Shown here piece by piece: positions 10,177 through 19,435 of a stretch of DNA of 40,582 bases. This DNA comes from Fodinicola feengrottensis. Lineage in GTDB: Bacteria > Actinomycetota > Actinomycetes > Mycobacteriales > HKI-0501. Position numbers and translations under genes: made by a program. Under the pieces are notes generated by a model. The model saw only the letters and a program-made list of their open reading frames with translations. It was not told the origin of the DNA and did no database searches. The DNA is taken from positions 1-40,582 of the forward strand of contig NZ_WOTO01000076.1 in the NCBI RefSeq assembly GCF_010993775.1, read 5' to 3'. Each line of letters opens with the position of its first letter. Position 1 is the first letter of the stretch.

Positions 10177-12881
10177 TTACGGTTCCGACACATCCGATGA
10201 TTCGGCGGGCTCGCCCCGCAGGATCGCCATCATGCCGGCCAGCTCGTCGGGTTTGACGAGTACGTCGCGGGCTTTGGAGCCCTCGCTCGGGCCGACGATG
10301 CCGCGGCTCTCCATCAGGTCCATCAGCCGGCCCGCCTTGGCGAACCCGACCCGCAGCTTGCGCTGCAGCATCGAGGTGGAGCCGAACTGAGTGGACACCA
10401 CCAACTCCACGGCCTGCAACAACACGTCGAGGTCGTCGCCGATGTCCTCGTCGACTTCCTTCTTCACCTTGGCCGGCGCCGTCACGTCCTCGCGGAACTC
10501 CGGATCGCGCTGGTTCTTGCAGAACTCGACAACGTCGGTGATTTCCTGCTCGCTGACCCAGGCACCCTGCAGCCGCATCGCCTTGCTTGCGCCCATCGGC
10601 AGGAAAAGACCATCGCCGCGGCCAATCAACTTCTCCGCACCGGGCTGGTCCAGGATGACGCGCGAGTCCGCCAGCGACGACGTGGAAAACGCCAGCCGGG
10701 ATGGCACGTTCGCCTTGATCAGACCGGTCACCACGTCGACGGACGGCCGCTGGGTCGCCAGTACGAGGTGGATGCCGGCGGCCCGGGCGAGCTGGGTGAT
10801 CCGCACGATCGAGTCCTCGACATCGCGTGGCGCGACCATCATCAGGTCGGCCAGCTCGTCCACGATGACCAGCAGATACGGGTACGGGCGATAGACCCGC
10901 TCGCTGCCCAGTGGAGCGGTGATCTCGCCGCTGCGGACCTTGCGGTTGAAGTCGTCGACGTGCCGTACTCCGGAGGCCGCGAGGTCCTCGTACCGCATGT
11001 CCATCTCTCGCGGACCACCCACTGCAGGGCGTCGGCGGCCTTCTTCGGGCTGGTGATGATCGGAGTGACGAGGTGCGGCACCCCCTCGTACGAGGTCAGC
11101 TCGACCCGCTTCGGGTCGATCAACACCATCCGGACCTCGTCCGGGGTAGCCCGCGACAGGATCGACACCAGCAGCGTGTTGATGCAGACCGACTTGCCGG
11201 CGCCGGTCGCGCCGGCGATCAGGATGTGCGGCATCTTCGCCAGGTTGGCGACGACATACCCGCCCTCGATGTCCTTGCCCAGGCCGACAAGCATCGGATG
11301 GTGGTCCCGTGTTGCCGTGTTGCTGCGCAAAACGTCGCCGACGTTGACATCTTCCCGGTCGGTGTTGGGAATCTCGACGCCGACCGCGCTTTTTCCCGGG
11401 ATCGGGCTGATGATCCGTACGTCCGGGCTCTTCACCGACAGCGCGATGTTCCGGGACAGCGCGGTGATCCGCTCGACCTTGACGGCCGGACCGAGCTCGA
11501 TCTCGTAGCGGGTCACCGTCGGGCCGCGGGTGAAGCCGGTGACCGCCGCGTCCACATTGAACTGCTCGAAAACCGTGGTCAGGCTTTCGATAACGGTGTC
11601 GTTGGCCTTGCTGCGGGTCTTGCCGGGCGGGCCGGCCTTGAGCATGTTCGGCGGCGGCAGCCGGTAGTCGCCCTCCCCCGCGGTCAGCGCGAGTTGCTCG
11701 GCCCGGGTCGGCACCGGCGAGTGCGCCGGCGGCTCGGGCTTGCGCGTACGCGGAGTGGGCACGACCGCCGGGGCAGCGGCCGCAATCTCGGCCGGCACCG
11801 CTTCGCCGGTCACGGCGGCCGCGTCGGCGGCGGCGCGGGCCAGCGTGGCCTCGCCGTCCACGTCGAAAACGTCCGGGTCCTTGGAGAGCGCGCCCTGCCG
11901 GCGGCGGGACGTACGACGACGGGGTGCCTCGGCGGCGGTCTCGGCGGCCACCGCGGCACGCAGGGCGTCGGCGTCCAGCGCCTCGGTCTCCTGGCTGTCC
12001 CTCGTCGTCGTGGTAGTTCTCGTCCTCGTCGTCGTCCTCGCCGTCGTGGCCGGACAACCAGTCGCGCAGCGCCCGAACGCGGGCCGGGATGGTGTTGATC
12101 GGCGTCGCGGTGACCACCAGGACCCCGAAAATCGACAGCAGGGTGAGCACCGGCGCGGCGACCCACCCGGTGACCGCTTTGGCCAGCAGTCCGCCGGTGA
12201 AGACGCCAACCATGCCGCCAGCGTGTTGGCGCAGCTCCAGCTTGTCCGGCGAGCCGGCGATCAGGTGCATCAGCCCGAGCACGCCGATGGCCAGCGCGGT
12301 CCAGCCGACCACGCCGCGGCCGGCAGTGCCCTCTTCCGGCGCCTGCCGCAGCAGCTTGATCCCGGCCGCCGCGAGCAGCACCGGCACCGCCATCGCGGCC
12401 GCGCCGATCACCGTGTGCAGGCCGAGCGCGATGATCGCGCCGACCGGACCCGCGGTGGCGAACCAGATGCTGGCGCCGCACAGGATGGCCAGCGCGAGCA
12501 GCGCGAACCCGGCGCCGTCCCGGCGATGCGCGGGATCCAGCGCGCGCGCGCGCGGTGGCGGCCTGCCGGAACACCGCACGGGCCAGCCAGCCGACCGTAC
12601 GCGCCAACAGCATCCAGATGCCGCCGATGAGCTGGCCGATGCCAACCACGATCGCCAGCAACACGCCCTGTTGCGGCGGTGCGGGCGTTGACCGCCGGTT
12701 GGCCGTTTTGGCCGCGCGCGCGCCGACCGGACGATGACCCGCGCGACTGGGACCCGCGCGGCTGGCCGGCAGCGGCACGCGTACCGGATGAGCGGGTCGA
12801 ACCACCGCGCCCGCCGACGCGGGTGCCGGCCGTACCGCCGGTACGCCCACGGGCGGCGGTCGAGCTGGCTCGGGTAGGCAT
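10177..12881 (-). CDS. ftsK: DNA translocase FtsK/SpoIIIE (multiple frameshifts)
   Basis: Septum-located DNA pump that clears chromosomes at division. The N-terminus is basic and low-complexity (RGRTGGTAGTRVGGRGG), then come four membrane segments, e.g. GVLLAIVVGIGQLIGGIWML, GFALLALAILCGASIWF, GWTALAIGVLGLMHLIAG and APVLTLLSIFGVLVVTATP. After an acidic/Ala-Pro linker, the motor has Walker A GATGAGKSVCINT, Walker B LLVIVDELADLMM, the LATQRPSVDVVTGLIKAN motif and IGRGDGLFLP. The C-terminal gamma winged helix contains STSMLQRKLRVGFAKAGRLMD. The ATG at 12881 begins MPTRASSTAARG. At least four frame changes (near 12,650, 12,550, 12,005 and 11,010) break the reading; every domain is recovered by switching frame. 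Orthologous position to Streptomyces and Mycobacterium ftsK beside rnj-dapA. Confidence 0.95.
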
Positions 12882-12964
12882 GGGCTCCACGCTACCGGTT
12901 GGCTTCCCACCTACCACCCCTTTACCACCCGTGTCATCCCCCTCATCCGTCCCAACCCCACCTT

Positions 12965-12986
12965 CCCCCTGTCGTACGACAGGGGG
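12965..12986. promoter_or_regulatory. Perfect 22-bp palindrome in the ftsK/flavoenzyme divergent intergenic region
   Basis: Positions 12965-12986 form an uninterrupted perfect dyad (CCCCCTGTCG followed by its mirror half, centre TA at 12975-12976). It lies 84 bp upstream of the ftsK start and 36 bp upstream of the flavoenzyme start. The absence of a loop argues for a protein-binding operator rather than a terminator. The regulator is unknown. Confidence 0.45.
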
Positions 12987-13021
12987 GAACAAGATCACCG
13001 CGGATCAGCGTTGGCGCAGCC

Positions 13022-13441
13022 ATGACACTTCTGACTGACCCTCTGAAAGAGGTTCTGAACGCCGGCCATCTGGCCCATATGGTGACGCTCAACGAAGACG
13101 GCAGCCCGCAGGTCACGGTCATCTGGATCGGCACCGACGGCGACGAGATCGTCAGTGCGCATTTCGGGCTGTACAAGAAGTTGCGGAACCTCCAGCGCGA
13201 CCCGCGAGTGTCGCTTTCGCTGGAAATCGGCGGGAAGAACGAGCACGGCCTGGACAACTACCTGGTGATCGAGGGCACCGCGACCATCACCGAAGGTGGC
13301 GCCGCCGAACTCCTGCAGCGGTTCGCGCAGGTCTATATGGGCCAGGGCTCGAAGTGGCCGCCCGGCGACGAAACCCCGCCCGCCGGCTACGTCGTACGCA
13401 TCAAGCCCGACCACATCCGCGGCGTCAGCCCCTGGACGTAG
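13022..13441 (+). CDS. PPOX-class (pyridoxamine-oxidase-fold) F420/flavin-dependent enzyme
   Basis: Intact 139-residue split-barrel protein of the PNPOx-like superfamily. Family features: LNAGHLAHMVTLNEDGSPQV at the N-terminus, VTVIWIGTDGDEIVSAHF, the conserved K-x-R-N-L segment YKKLRNLQRDPRVSLSLEI, a YLVIEGTATITEGG strand and a terminal VRIKPDHIRGVSPW. These traits match the F420-dependent TIGR03618-like group common in actinomycetes, which reduce small substrates with F420H2; the substrate cannot be read from sequence. The ATG at 13022 follows no strong ribosome site. Transcribed divergently from ftsK and convergently with rnj, with a bidirectional terminator between them. Confidence 0.85.
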   Translation: MTLLTDPLKEVLNAGHLAHMVTLNEDGSPQVTVIWIGTDGDEIVSAHFGLYKKLRNLQRDPRVSLSLEIGGKNEHGLDNYLVIEGTATITEGGAAELLQRFAQVYMGQGSKWPPGDETPPAGYVVRIKPDHIRGVSPWT

Positions 13442-13455
13442 CCTCCACCCCGGAC

Positions 13456-13508
13456 GTCCGCAACGCCCCGCTGCTTGCGGCTGGCGCAAGTAACGGGGCG
13501 TTGCGGAC
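13456..13508. terminator. Bidirectional terminator hairpin
   Basis: A perfect 15-bp stem (13456-13470 with 13494-13508, GTCCGCAACGCCCCG and its complement) enclosing a smaller CTTGCG/CGCAAG stem. It sits between the convergent flavoenzyme and rnj genes. Confidence 0.8.
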
Positions 13509-13519
13509 GAGAAGGTGGG

Positions 13520-15237
13520 TCAGACCTCCAGGACCGTCGGGATGATCATCGGGCGGCGGCGGTACTTGTCCGAGACCCATTTTCCGGCGATCCGGCGGAC
13601 GATTTGCTGGAGTTGGTGCGGATCGCTGACCTCATCCTGCGCGGCCCGGTCGAGTGCCTCGGTAATGAGCGCCAGGACCGGCTCGAAAGCGGCCGGGTCG
13701 TCGGAGAATCCCTTGCCGTTCACGAAAGGACCGCCGACGACCTTGCCGGTGACCGAGTCGACAACGACGGTGACCGCGATGAAACCCTCGTCGCCCAGAA
13801 TCCGCCGCTCGGTCAGCGAGGACTCGCCGACATCGCCGACGTGCAGTCCATCGACGTACACATACCGGTTGTCGAGGTGGCCGGTCAACCGAGCCACGCC
13901 GTCGATCAGGTCGACCACGTCGCCGTCCTCGGCGAGCACGACGTTTTCGGCTGGTACGCCGGAAAGCACGGCCAACCGGGCGTGTGCCCGCAAGTGCCGC
14001 CACTCGCCGTGCACCGGCATCACGTTGCTCGGCCGGGTCACGTTCAACAGGTAGAGCAGCTCACCGGCCGGCGCGTGGCCGGACACGTGCACCATGGCGA
14101 CCTCTTTGTGAATCACCGTGGCGCCGAGCCGAGACAGCCCGTTGATCACTCGGTAGACCGCGGTCTCGTTGCCTGGCACCAAACTCGACGCCAGTACGAC
14201 GGTGTCGTCCGACTGGATCGTGATGTGCCGGTGATCTCCGGACGCCATCCGCCCGAGCGCGCTCATCGGCTCGCCCTGTGAACCCGTCGACATGAAAACC
14301 ACTTGGTTGCCGGGCAAAGTCGCCGCCTCGTCCAGCGGCACCATCAGATTTCCCGGGATTCGCAACAATCCAAGGTCACGAGCCACCCCCATGTTGCGTA
14401 CCATCGACCGGCCGACAAAAGCGACCCGGCGATGGTGCGCGGCGGCGACGTCGAGAACCTGCTGCACCCGGTGTACGTGGCTCGCGAAAGACGCGACCAC
14501 GATCCGGCCTTTCGCCGACCGGAACACGTCGTCCAACACCGGCCCGATTTTGCGTTCCGGCGTAACAAAACCCGGAACCTCGGCGTTGGTCGAGTCGGAC
14601 AGCAGCAGGTCGACACCTTCGGCACCCAGGCGAGCGAAACCGCCGATGTCGGTCAGCCGGCCGTCCAGCGGCAACTGGTCCATCTTGAAGTCGCCGGTGT
14701 GCAGGACGACACCCGCGGGCGTACGAATAGCAACGGCCAGCGCGTCCGGAATCGAGTGGTTGACCGCGAAAAAAACTCGCAGGAGAATTCGCCGAGCTGC
14801 TCGGTGTCGCCTTCCTTCACCGTCATCGAGTACGGCTGGATGCGGTGCTCACGCAGCTTCGCCTCGATCAGCGCGAGGGTGAACCGGGAGCCGATCAACG
14901 GAATGTCGGACTTCAGCCGCAGCAAATACGGGACGCCACCGATGTGGTCCTCGTGGCCGTGGGTGAGCACGACGGCCTCGACGTCGTCGAGCCGGTGCTC
15001 GATCGCCGAGAAGTCCGGCAGGATCAGGTCGACACCGGGCTGGTCCGCCTCCGGGAAAAGCACACCACAGTCGACGATCAGCAGCTTGCCGCCGTACTCG
15101 AACACGGTCATGTTCCGACCGATGGCACCGAGCCCACCCAGTGGCACGATCCGCAGCGCGCCGTCTGGCAGCGCCGGTGGTGCGGACGGCTGTTCGCGCC
15201 GTCCGGTGCCAGCGACCTGAGGATTTTCCGCTTTCAC
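13520..15237 (-). CDS. rnj: Ribonuclease J (frameshifted)
   Basis: Metallo-beta-lactamase/beta-CASP ribonuclease for mRNA and rRNA processing, with endo- and 5' exonuclease activity in the family. Zinc-binding signature VLTHGHEDHIGG; further ligand regions LHTGDFKMDQLP and LLLSDSTNAEVPG; beta-CASP motifs VFMSTGSQGEPMSAL and VHVSGHAPAGELLYLL; then NVMPVHGEWRHLRAHARLA. A C-terminal domain ends in IIPTVLEV. One frame change near 14770 in an A7 run (T7 on the coding strand) splits CEFF from AVNHSIPDALAVAI. The GTG start at 15237 overlaps the dapA stop (GTGA), so the pair is translationally coupled, as in other actinobacteria. Confidence 0.95.
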
Positions 15238-16157
15238 GCGCCCGCCTTCTCCGGCAGCGCGACTCCGCCCGCCACCAAGTCTTCGATCAGTACGGCGACC
15301 TGTTCGTCGGTCGCATCAACAAGGGGCAGCCGGACTGGTCCGGCTGGCAGTCCCAGCAGCCGCAGCGCGGCCTTGGTCAAAATGACGCCCTGCGTACGAA
15401 AAATGCCGGTGTAGACCGGCAGCAGGCCGTGGTGCAGCCGGGTCGCGGTGGCGACATCGCCGGCTTCGTACGCGTCCAACATGGCGCGCAGCCGCGCACC
15501 GACAACATGCCCGACGACCGACACGTGCCCCACCGCGCCGACGCTGTAGAGCGGCAGGTTAAGCATGTCCTCGCCGGAGTAGTAGGCCAGGTTCGTACGC
15601 GCCATCACCCACGAGGCCGACGCGAGGTCGCCCTTGGCGTCCTTCACGGCGAGAATTCGCGGATGCTCGGCCAGCCGTACGAGCGTCTCGGTGTCGATCG
15701 GCACGCCCGTACGCCCGGGGATGTCGTAGAGCATCACCGGCAGGTCGGACGAGTTCGCAGCCGTCACGAAGTGCTGGTAGAGCCCTTCCTGCGGTGGCTT
15801 GTTGTAGTACGGGCTGACCAGCAGCAGGCCGTGCACACCGGCTTTCTCAGCGGTCGCGATGACTTCGAGCGTATGCCGGGTGTCGTTATTGCCGGCGCCG
15901 GCGATCACGGTGGCGCGGTCGCCCACGGCCTCCACCGCGGCCCGCAGCACGATTTCCTTTTCCGGATCCGAAAGAGTCGGATACTACTCCCCGGTGGTGC
16001 CATTGATCACCAGGCCGTCGTTGCCCCCGCTGTCGACCAGGTGGGTCGCGAGCCGCTGGACGCCGTCGACGTCGACGCCGCCATCAGGCTTCATCGGCGT
16101 GACCATCGCCGTCAGCGCCCGGCCGAACGGCCGGGTGGGGTCCTTAGTGGTCCTCAT
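15234..16157 (-). CDS. dapA: 4-hydroxy-tetrahydrodipicolinate synthase DapA (in-frame TAG)
   Basis: Class I aldolase condensing pyruvate with aspartate semialdehyde in lysine/diaminopimelate synthesis. Motifs: GRALTAMVTPMKPDGGVDVD near the N-terminus, substrate loop NGTTGE, LLLVSPYYNKPPQEGLYQHF, catalytic Tyr in MLYDIPGRTG and Schiff-base Lys in ILAVKDAKGDLASA. The ATG at 16157 precedes RTTKDPTRPFG. Unlike its neighbours, the interruption is not a frame change: GAG-TAG-TAT-CCG places an in-frame amber codon (15984-15986) right after the conserved GTTGE, adding one codon relative to the family's GTTGE-(S/Y)PTLS. An assembly error is the likeliest cause since the gene is essential. It is coupled to rnj by a GTGA overlap. 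Confidence 0.93.
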
Positions 16158-16929
16158 AACCCTGCAGGCTATCGGACGCCCCCCACGCCACCCGGCAGCA
16201 GAAACGTCCATAAGGACCCGCATCACTTTCCTCACCGCAACCACCGGAACCCTCTTCGGGACACTCGGTCCTGCGCGCGCCGGCCGGGGTCTGGGGGCTT
16301 GGCCCCCAGGGCAATAACAGGAGCGTCGATGTCCGCGCTCTTCAGCGGACAAAAAACGCCCCGCGACGCACCGAAAGTCGGACAACGAACCACCCGAACA
16401 CCCAACCGCAGATGTGGTGAACCATCCGTAGCTCGTCCACTCCCAACCGCACCAACGACCCGACGCAAGGAGCAAAACGGGGGTCCGGGGGCTTGCCCCC
16501 GGCCGGGGTCTGGGGGCTTGGCCCCCAGGGCAATAACAGGAGCGTCGATGTCCGCGCTCTTCAGCGGACAGAAAACGCCCCGCGACGCACCGAAAAAGTC
16601 GGACAACGAACCACCCGAACACCCAACCGCAGATGTGGTGAACCATCCGTAGCTCGTCCACTCCCAACCGCACCAACGACCCGACGCAAGGAGCAAAACG
16701 GGGGTCCGGGGGCTTGCCCCCGGCCGGGGTCTGGGGGCTTGGCCCCCAGGGCAATAACAGGAGCGTCGATGTCCGCGCTCTTCAGCGGACAGAAAACGCC
16801 CCGTGACGCGCCGGTCGGGGGTCCGAAACGTCACGAGGCTCACTACGAACATCGCAGGGGGTGCCTGCGGCGTTACACCTGTTGCAACAAATTTTCCGGC
16901 AGTTTTCTCACCCTGAGTTGAGCGGTCGG
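16158..16929. repeat. Tandem array of a ~220-bp repeat between dapA and thyX
   Basis: Three copies start at the same GGCCGGGGTC at 16282, 16501 and 16722 (periods 219 and 221); the third breaks off near 16813. Each unit holds a CTGGGGGC-TTG-GCCCCCAG hairpin and a TGTCCGC/GCGGACA hairpin, and full units also hold a CCGGGGG/CCCCCGG hairpin. Copies are nearly identical, differing in homopolymer length (GAAAGTC versus GAAAAAGTC). On the plus strand an AGGAG precedes an ATG (MSALFSGQKTPRDAP) in every copy, but the frames diverge afterward, so coding is doubtful. The 124 bp before the array and 116 bp after it show no gene. Confidence 0.88.
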
Positions 16930-17701
16930 TCAGCTCTCCGCAACAAGGGGACTGTGGGCCACCTCGGTGCCGTCGGCGAGGTGTGCCGATGGTGAAGTCG
17001 GCGAACACGTTGGGGGCGACTCGCTGCAGCTCACGCAGGCAGTCGATGGCGATCGCGCGGATCTCCACGTCGGCGTGTTCGCTCGCGCGCATGCCGATGA
17101 AGTGCCGCCAGGCGCGGTAGTTGCCGGTCACCACGATCCTGGTCTCGGTGGCGTTGGGCAGCACCGCGCGGGCGGCCTGGCGGGCCTGCTTGCGGCGAAG
17201 GGTCGCGTTCTGTACGTCCGCGAACTTCTTTTCCAGGCCTTCCAGCAGCTCCGTGTACGCGGTGAGGCTGGCTTCGGCGGCGGCGACGAACTTCGCGTGC
17301 AGTTCGGGGTCGTCGGCGATCACGTCCGGCTCGACCATCGCGGCGTCGCGCTCGGGCACGTACCGCTGGGACAGCTGGCTGTACGAGAAGTGCCGGTGCC
17401 GGATCAGCTCGTGGGTGAAGGACCGCGACACGCCGGTCATATAGAACGTCACGGTGCCGTGCTCAAGGACGGACAGGTGCCCGACGTTGAGGATGTGCGT
17501 CAGGTAGCCGGCGTTGGTCGCGGTCGACGGGTTCGGCTTCTTCCACGACTGGTAACAGGCCCGGCCGGCGAACTCGGCGAGCGCCTCGCCACCGTCCGCG
17601 TCGGTCTCCCACGGCACGTCGGCGGGCGGCTCGAAGTGGGTGTACGCGATGACCTCGACCCGCGGCTGGACGAGGGTGGGGCCCGCTGGTTCGTTGGACA
17701 C
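16930..17701 (-). CDS. thyX: FAD-dependent thymidylate synthase ThyX (frameshifted near C-terminus)
   Basis: Flavin-dependent dTMP synthase using methylene-tetrahydrofolate and NADPH. The ThyX signature is IRHRHFSYSQLSQRYV (RHRxxSxxxxSxR); other family traits are CYQSWKKPNPSTATNAGYL, HLSVLEHGTVTFYMTGVSR, LRRKQARQAARAVLPNATET, VVTGNYRAWRHFIGMRAS and HADVEIRAIAIDCL. The GTG at 17701 has GGAG six nt upstream and precedes SNEPAGPTLVQPRVEVIAY. The raw frame runs on into the repeat array to 16232; removing one C near 16978 gives the normal C-terminus LADGTEVAHSPLVAES with TGA at 16930-16932. This keeps the repeats out of the coding region. Confidence 0.94.
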
Positions 17702-17844
17702 AGATGACTCCGGCGAGTGCTCGGTCCCGCTGTGACGGGAGATGGATGACCGCCGCGTACGGCAGGGAAAGGCGGTCATCCGACTGTACAAGGGCTGCCT
17801 GCGGGCCCTGAAGCGCAACGCCGAAGCAGCTGCGACGCGGTACC

Positions 17845-17918
17845 CGACATCACCTGACACCAGATCCGACACCATCACCTCTTGCGTGGCGTCATAGATG
17901 GTGTCATGATGGCGTCAT
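17845..17918. promoter_or_regulatory. Phased operator-like array upstream of the RHH gene
   Basis: Three forward copies of TGGYGTCAT lie at 17887, 17899 and 17910 (the last overlapping the ATG). Three inverted half-sites YGACAYCA lie at 17845, 17855 and 17867. Spacings of 10-12 bp put the sites on one helix face, and the two sets form an overall dyad. A ribbon-helix-helix protein is encoded immediately downstream, so autoregulation is likely; thyX on the other side may share it. Confidence 0.6.
17882..17910 (+). promoter_or_regulatory. Probable leaderless promoter of the RHH-DUF4097 operon
   Basis: TTGCGT (17882-17887), a 17-bp spacer and CATGAT (17905-17910) place transcription start at about 17917, the A of the ATG. 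No ribosome-binding site precedes that ATG, consistent with a leaderless transcript. The forward operator copies cover this promoter. Confidence 0.5.
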
Positions 17919-18435
17919 GGACCTGAACATTCACATCGACAACCTTCGCCGCGAGCTCGTCGCGGTCGCCCATACCGGAAACCCCGAGATCGCGAAGGCC
18001 GGCGAGTTGCTGGCCAAGGCGGTCGACTCAGCCGCCCGGCTGGGCCTCATCGAGGTCCTGTCCGATGCCGCCGAGGACGTGACCGCCGGCCTCGCCGCCA
18101 ACGACTACCCCGCCGAGGTGCAGGTACGCATCCGCGGCCGGGAGGTCGAAATGGTGGTGACCCCGCCGGCCGAGGCGCCGCAGGCCGCTGACCGGACGGC
18201 CGATCCCGAGCCCGACCCGAACGAGAGCTACTCGGCCCGCTTCACCTTGCGGATGCCCGAACAGATCAAAAGCCATGTCGAGCAGGCCGCGGCGAGCGAG
18301 GGCATGAGCGTCAACGCCTGGATCGTCCGCGCCGTCCGCTCCTGGAAGCCCGAGTCGCACCGCCACAGCGACTGGGACAACTGGAGCAAACCGGCACACA
18401 AGTCGAACCGGATCACCGGCTTCGCCCAGGGCTGA
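17917..18435 (+). CDS. Ribbon-helix-helix (HicB/Arc-type) DNA-binding protein
   Basis: Intact 172-residue protein. The C-terminal third carries an Arc/MetJ-like fold: ARFTLRMPEQIKSHVEQAAA, then SEGMSVNAWIVRAVRSW, typical of the C-terminal segment of HicB-family antitoxins. The N-terminal 90 residues are helical then beta (VAVAHTGNPEIAKAGELLAK ... VQVRIRGREVEMVVTPPAE), followed by an acidic linker. No HicA toxin is nearby; instead a DUF4097 gene follows 31 bp downstream, a pairing I recall as common in actinomycetes. Its likely role is transcriptional autorepression through the phased repeats that overlap its start. Calling it an antitoxin would be unsupported. Confidence 0.8.
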   Translation: MDLNIHIDNLRRELVAVAHTGNPEIAKAGELLAKAVDSAARLGLIEVLSDAAEDVTAGLAANDYPAEVQVRIRGREVEMVVTPPAEAPQAADRTADPEPDPNESYSARFTLRMPEQIKSHVEQAAASEGMSVNAWIVRAVRSWKPESHRHSDWDNWSKPAHKSNRITGFAQG

Positions 18436-18466
18436 CCGACCTTCTCTCACTCCAAGGAGCTTCCTC

Positions 18467-19346
18467 GTGTACGAGTTCGATACCCCCCCACGCCCGACCC
18501 GCCTCACCATCCGCTTGGCGGCAGGTGACATCACGGTGACTACGGCTGACGTCACCAAGACCACGGTCGACATCCAGGCGATGTCCGGCAGCGACGACCG
18601 GGCCGCCGAGGTGATCGGCCGCACCACCGTCGAGCAGCATGGCGATCTCATCAGCATCCAGTCCCCCCCCCGACCGCAGCGGCTTCATGCGCCGGCCGGT
18701 ACGGCTGCGGGTGACGGTCACCGCGCCGCGCGGCAGCTCGGTGGAGAGCCGGGTGCACAGTGCCGACCTGCGCACGGTCGGCGTGCTGCGAGACGTGCAC
18801 AGCCGCTCCGGCGCCGGCGACACGGTCATCGAGACCGCGACCGGTGACGTGAACGTCGAATGCGGCAGCGGCAACGTCGAGGTGGACCAGATCCACGGCC
18901 GGCTGCGCTATCACAGCGGCAGCGGCGACCTGCGGGTCGCGCGACGCCGGCGGTCCCCTCATCGCGAACTGCGCCAGCGGCGGATCCGCATCGAAGCCAT
19001 CCGGGCCGGCGCGAAGATCACCGCCGCGTCCGGTGCGATCGAGATCGAGCGCGCGTACGCCGGCGAGGTCTCCGTCCAGGCCGCGTCCGGCAACATCACC
19101 GTCGGCGTACCGGCCGGCGTCGGCGTTTTCATCGACGCCACCGCGATGAGCGGCCGGGCGTCCAGCGAACTCCCCGTCACCGACAAACCGGCGAGCGGCC
19201 GCCCGGAGTTGTCCCTGCGGCTGCGCTCGCTGAGCGGCAACGTACGCGTCGTCCGCGCTCCGGACGCGCCCGCGACCGTCTCCACCCAGAAGGTCTTCAC
19301 CGAAAGCCCGGTTGGATCCGCCACTGAGGTCCAGCTGGAGAAATAG
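18467..19346 (+). CDS. DUF4097 beta-strand-repeat protein (frameshifted)
   Basis: DUF4097 family, predicted to form a right-handed beta-solenoid from repeated short strands: VESRVHSADLRTVGVLRDVH, VIETATGDVNVECGSGNVEV, YHSGSGDLRVA, ITAASGAIEIERAYAGEVSV, QAASGNITVGVPAGVGVFID and LRLRSLSGNVRVV. No signal peptide or membrane segment is seen. The GTG at 18467 follows AAGGAG at 8 nt. Frame changes occur in a C9 run (18663-18671) and around 18945-18980, where a short out-of-frame stretch is later restored. It is the second gene of the operon with the RHH regulator and ends before a strong terminator. Biochemical function is unknown. Confidence 0.82.
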
Positions 19347-19359
19347 CGAAACAAAACCA

Positions 19360-19409
19360 CGGCGGTGGTTCGGCCCGATCTCGGTCTCTCGGGGGCCGAA
19401 CCACCGCCG
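19360..19409. terminator. Bidirectional terminator hairpin
   Basis: A perfect 17-bp stem (19360-19376 with 19393-19409, CGGCGGTGGTTCGGCCC and its complement) and a 16-nt loop, placed between the converging DUF4097 and DUF2752 genes. Confidence 0.82.
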
Positions 19410-19435
19410 GATTTCTGGGTCGAGAAGGGGAAAGC

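Noticed and set aside
16330..16430. Small ORF MSALFSGQKTPRDAP with AGGAG in each repeat unit
   Set aside because: The frame after the first ~15 codons differs between copies and no conserved peptide end is seen; kept only as an observation on the repeat.
16261..16813. Tandem repeats as a CRISPR array
   Set aside because: The unit is ~220 bp with no short repeat/unique spacer alternation, and no cas genes are nearby.
16232..17878. A single ~548-codon minus-strand frame joining ThyX to the repeat array
   Set aside because: Correcting one base near 16978 gives the normal ThyX C-terminus and a stop at 16930; the rest of the frame is repeat sequence without codon bias.
17917..19346. A HicA/HicB toxin-antitoxin system
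   Set aside because: Only an RHH domain resembling the HicB C-terminus is present; no HicA-like toxin lies on either side, and the partner is a DUF4097 protein.
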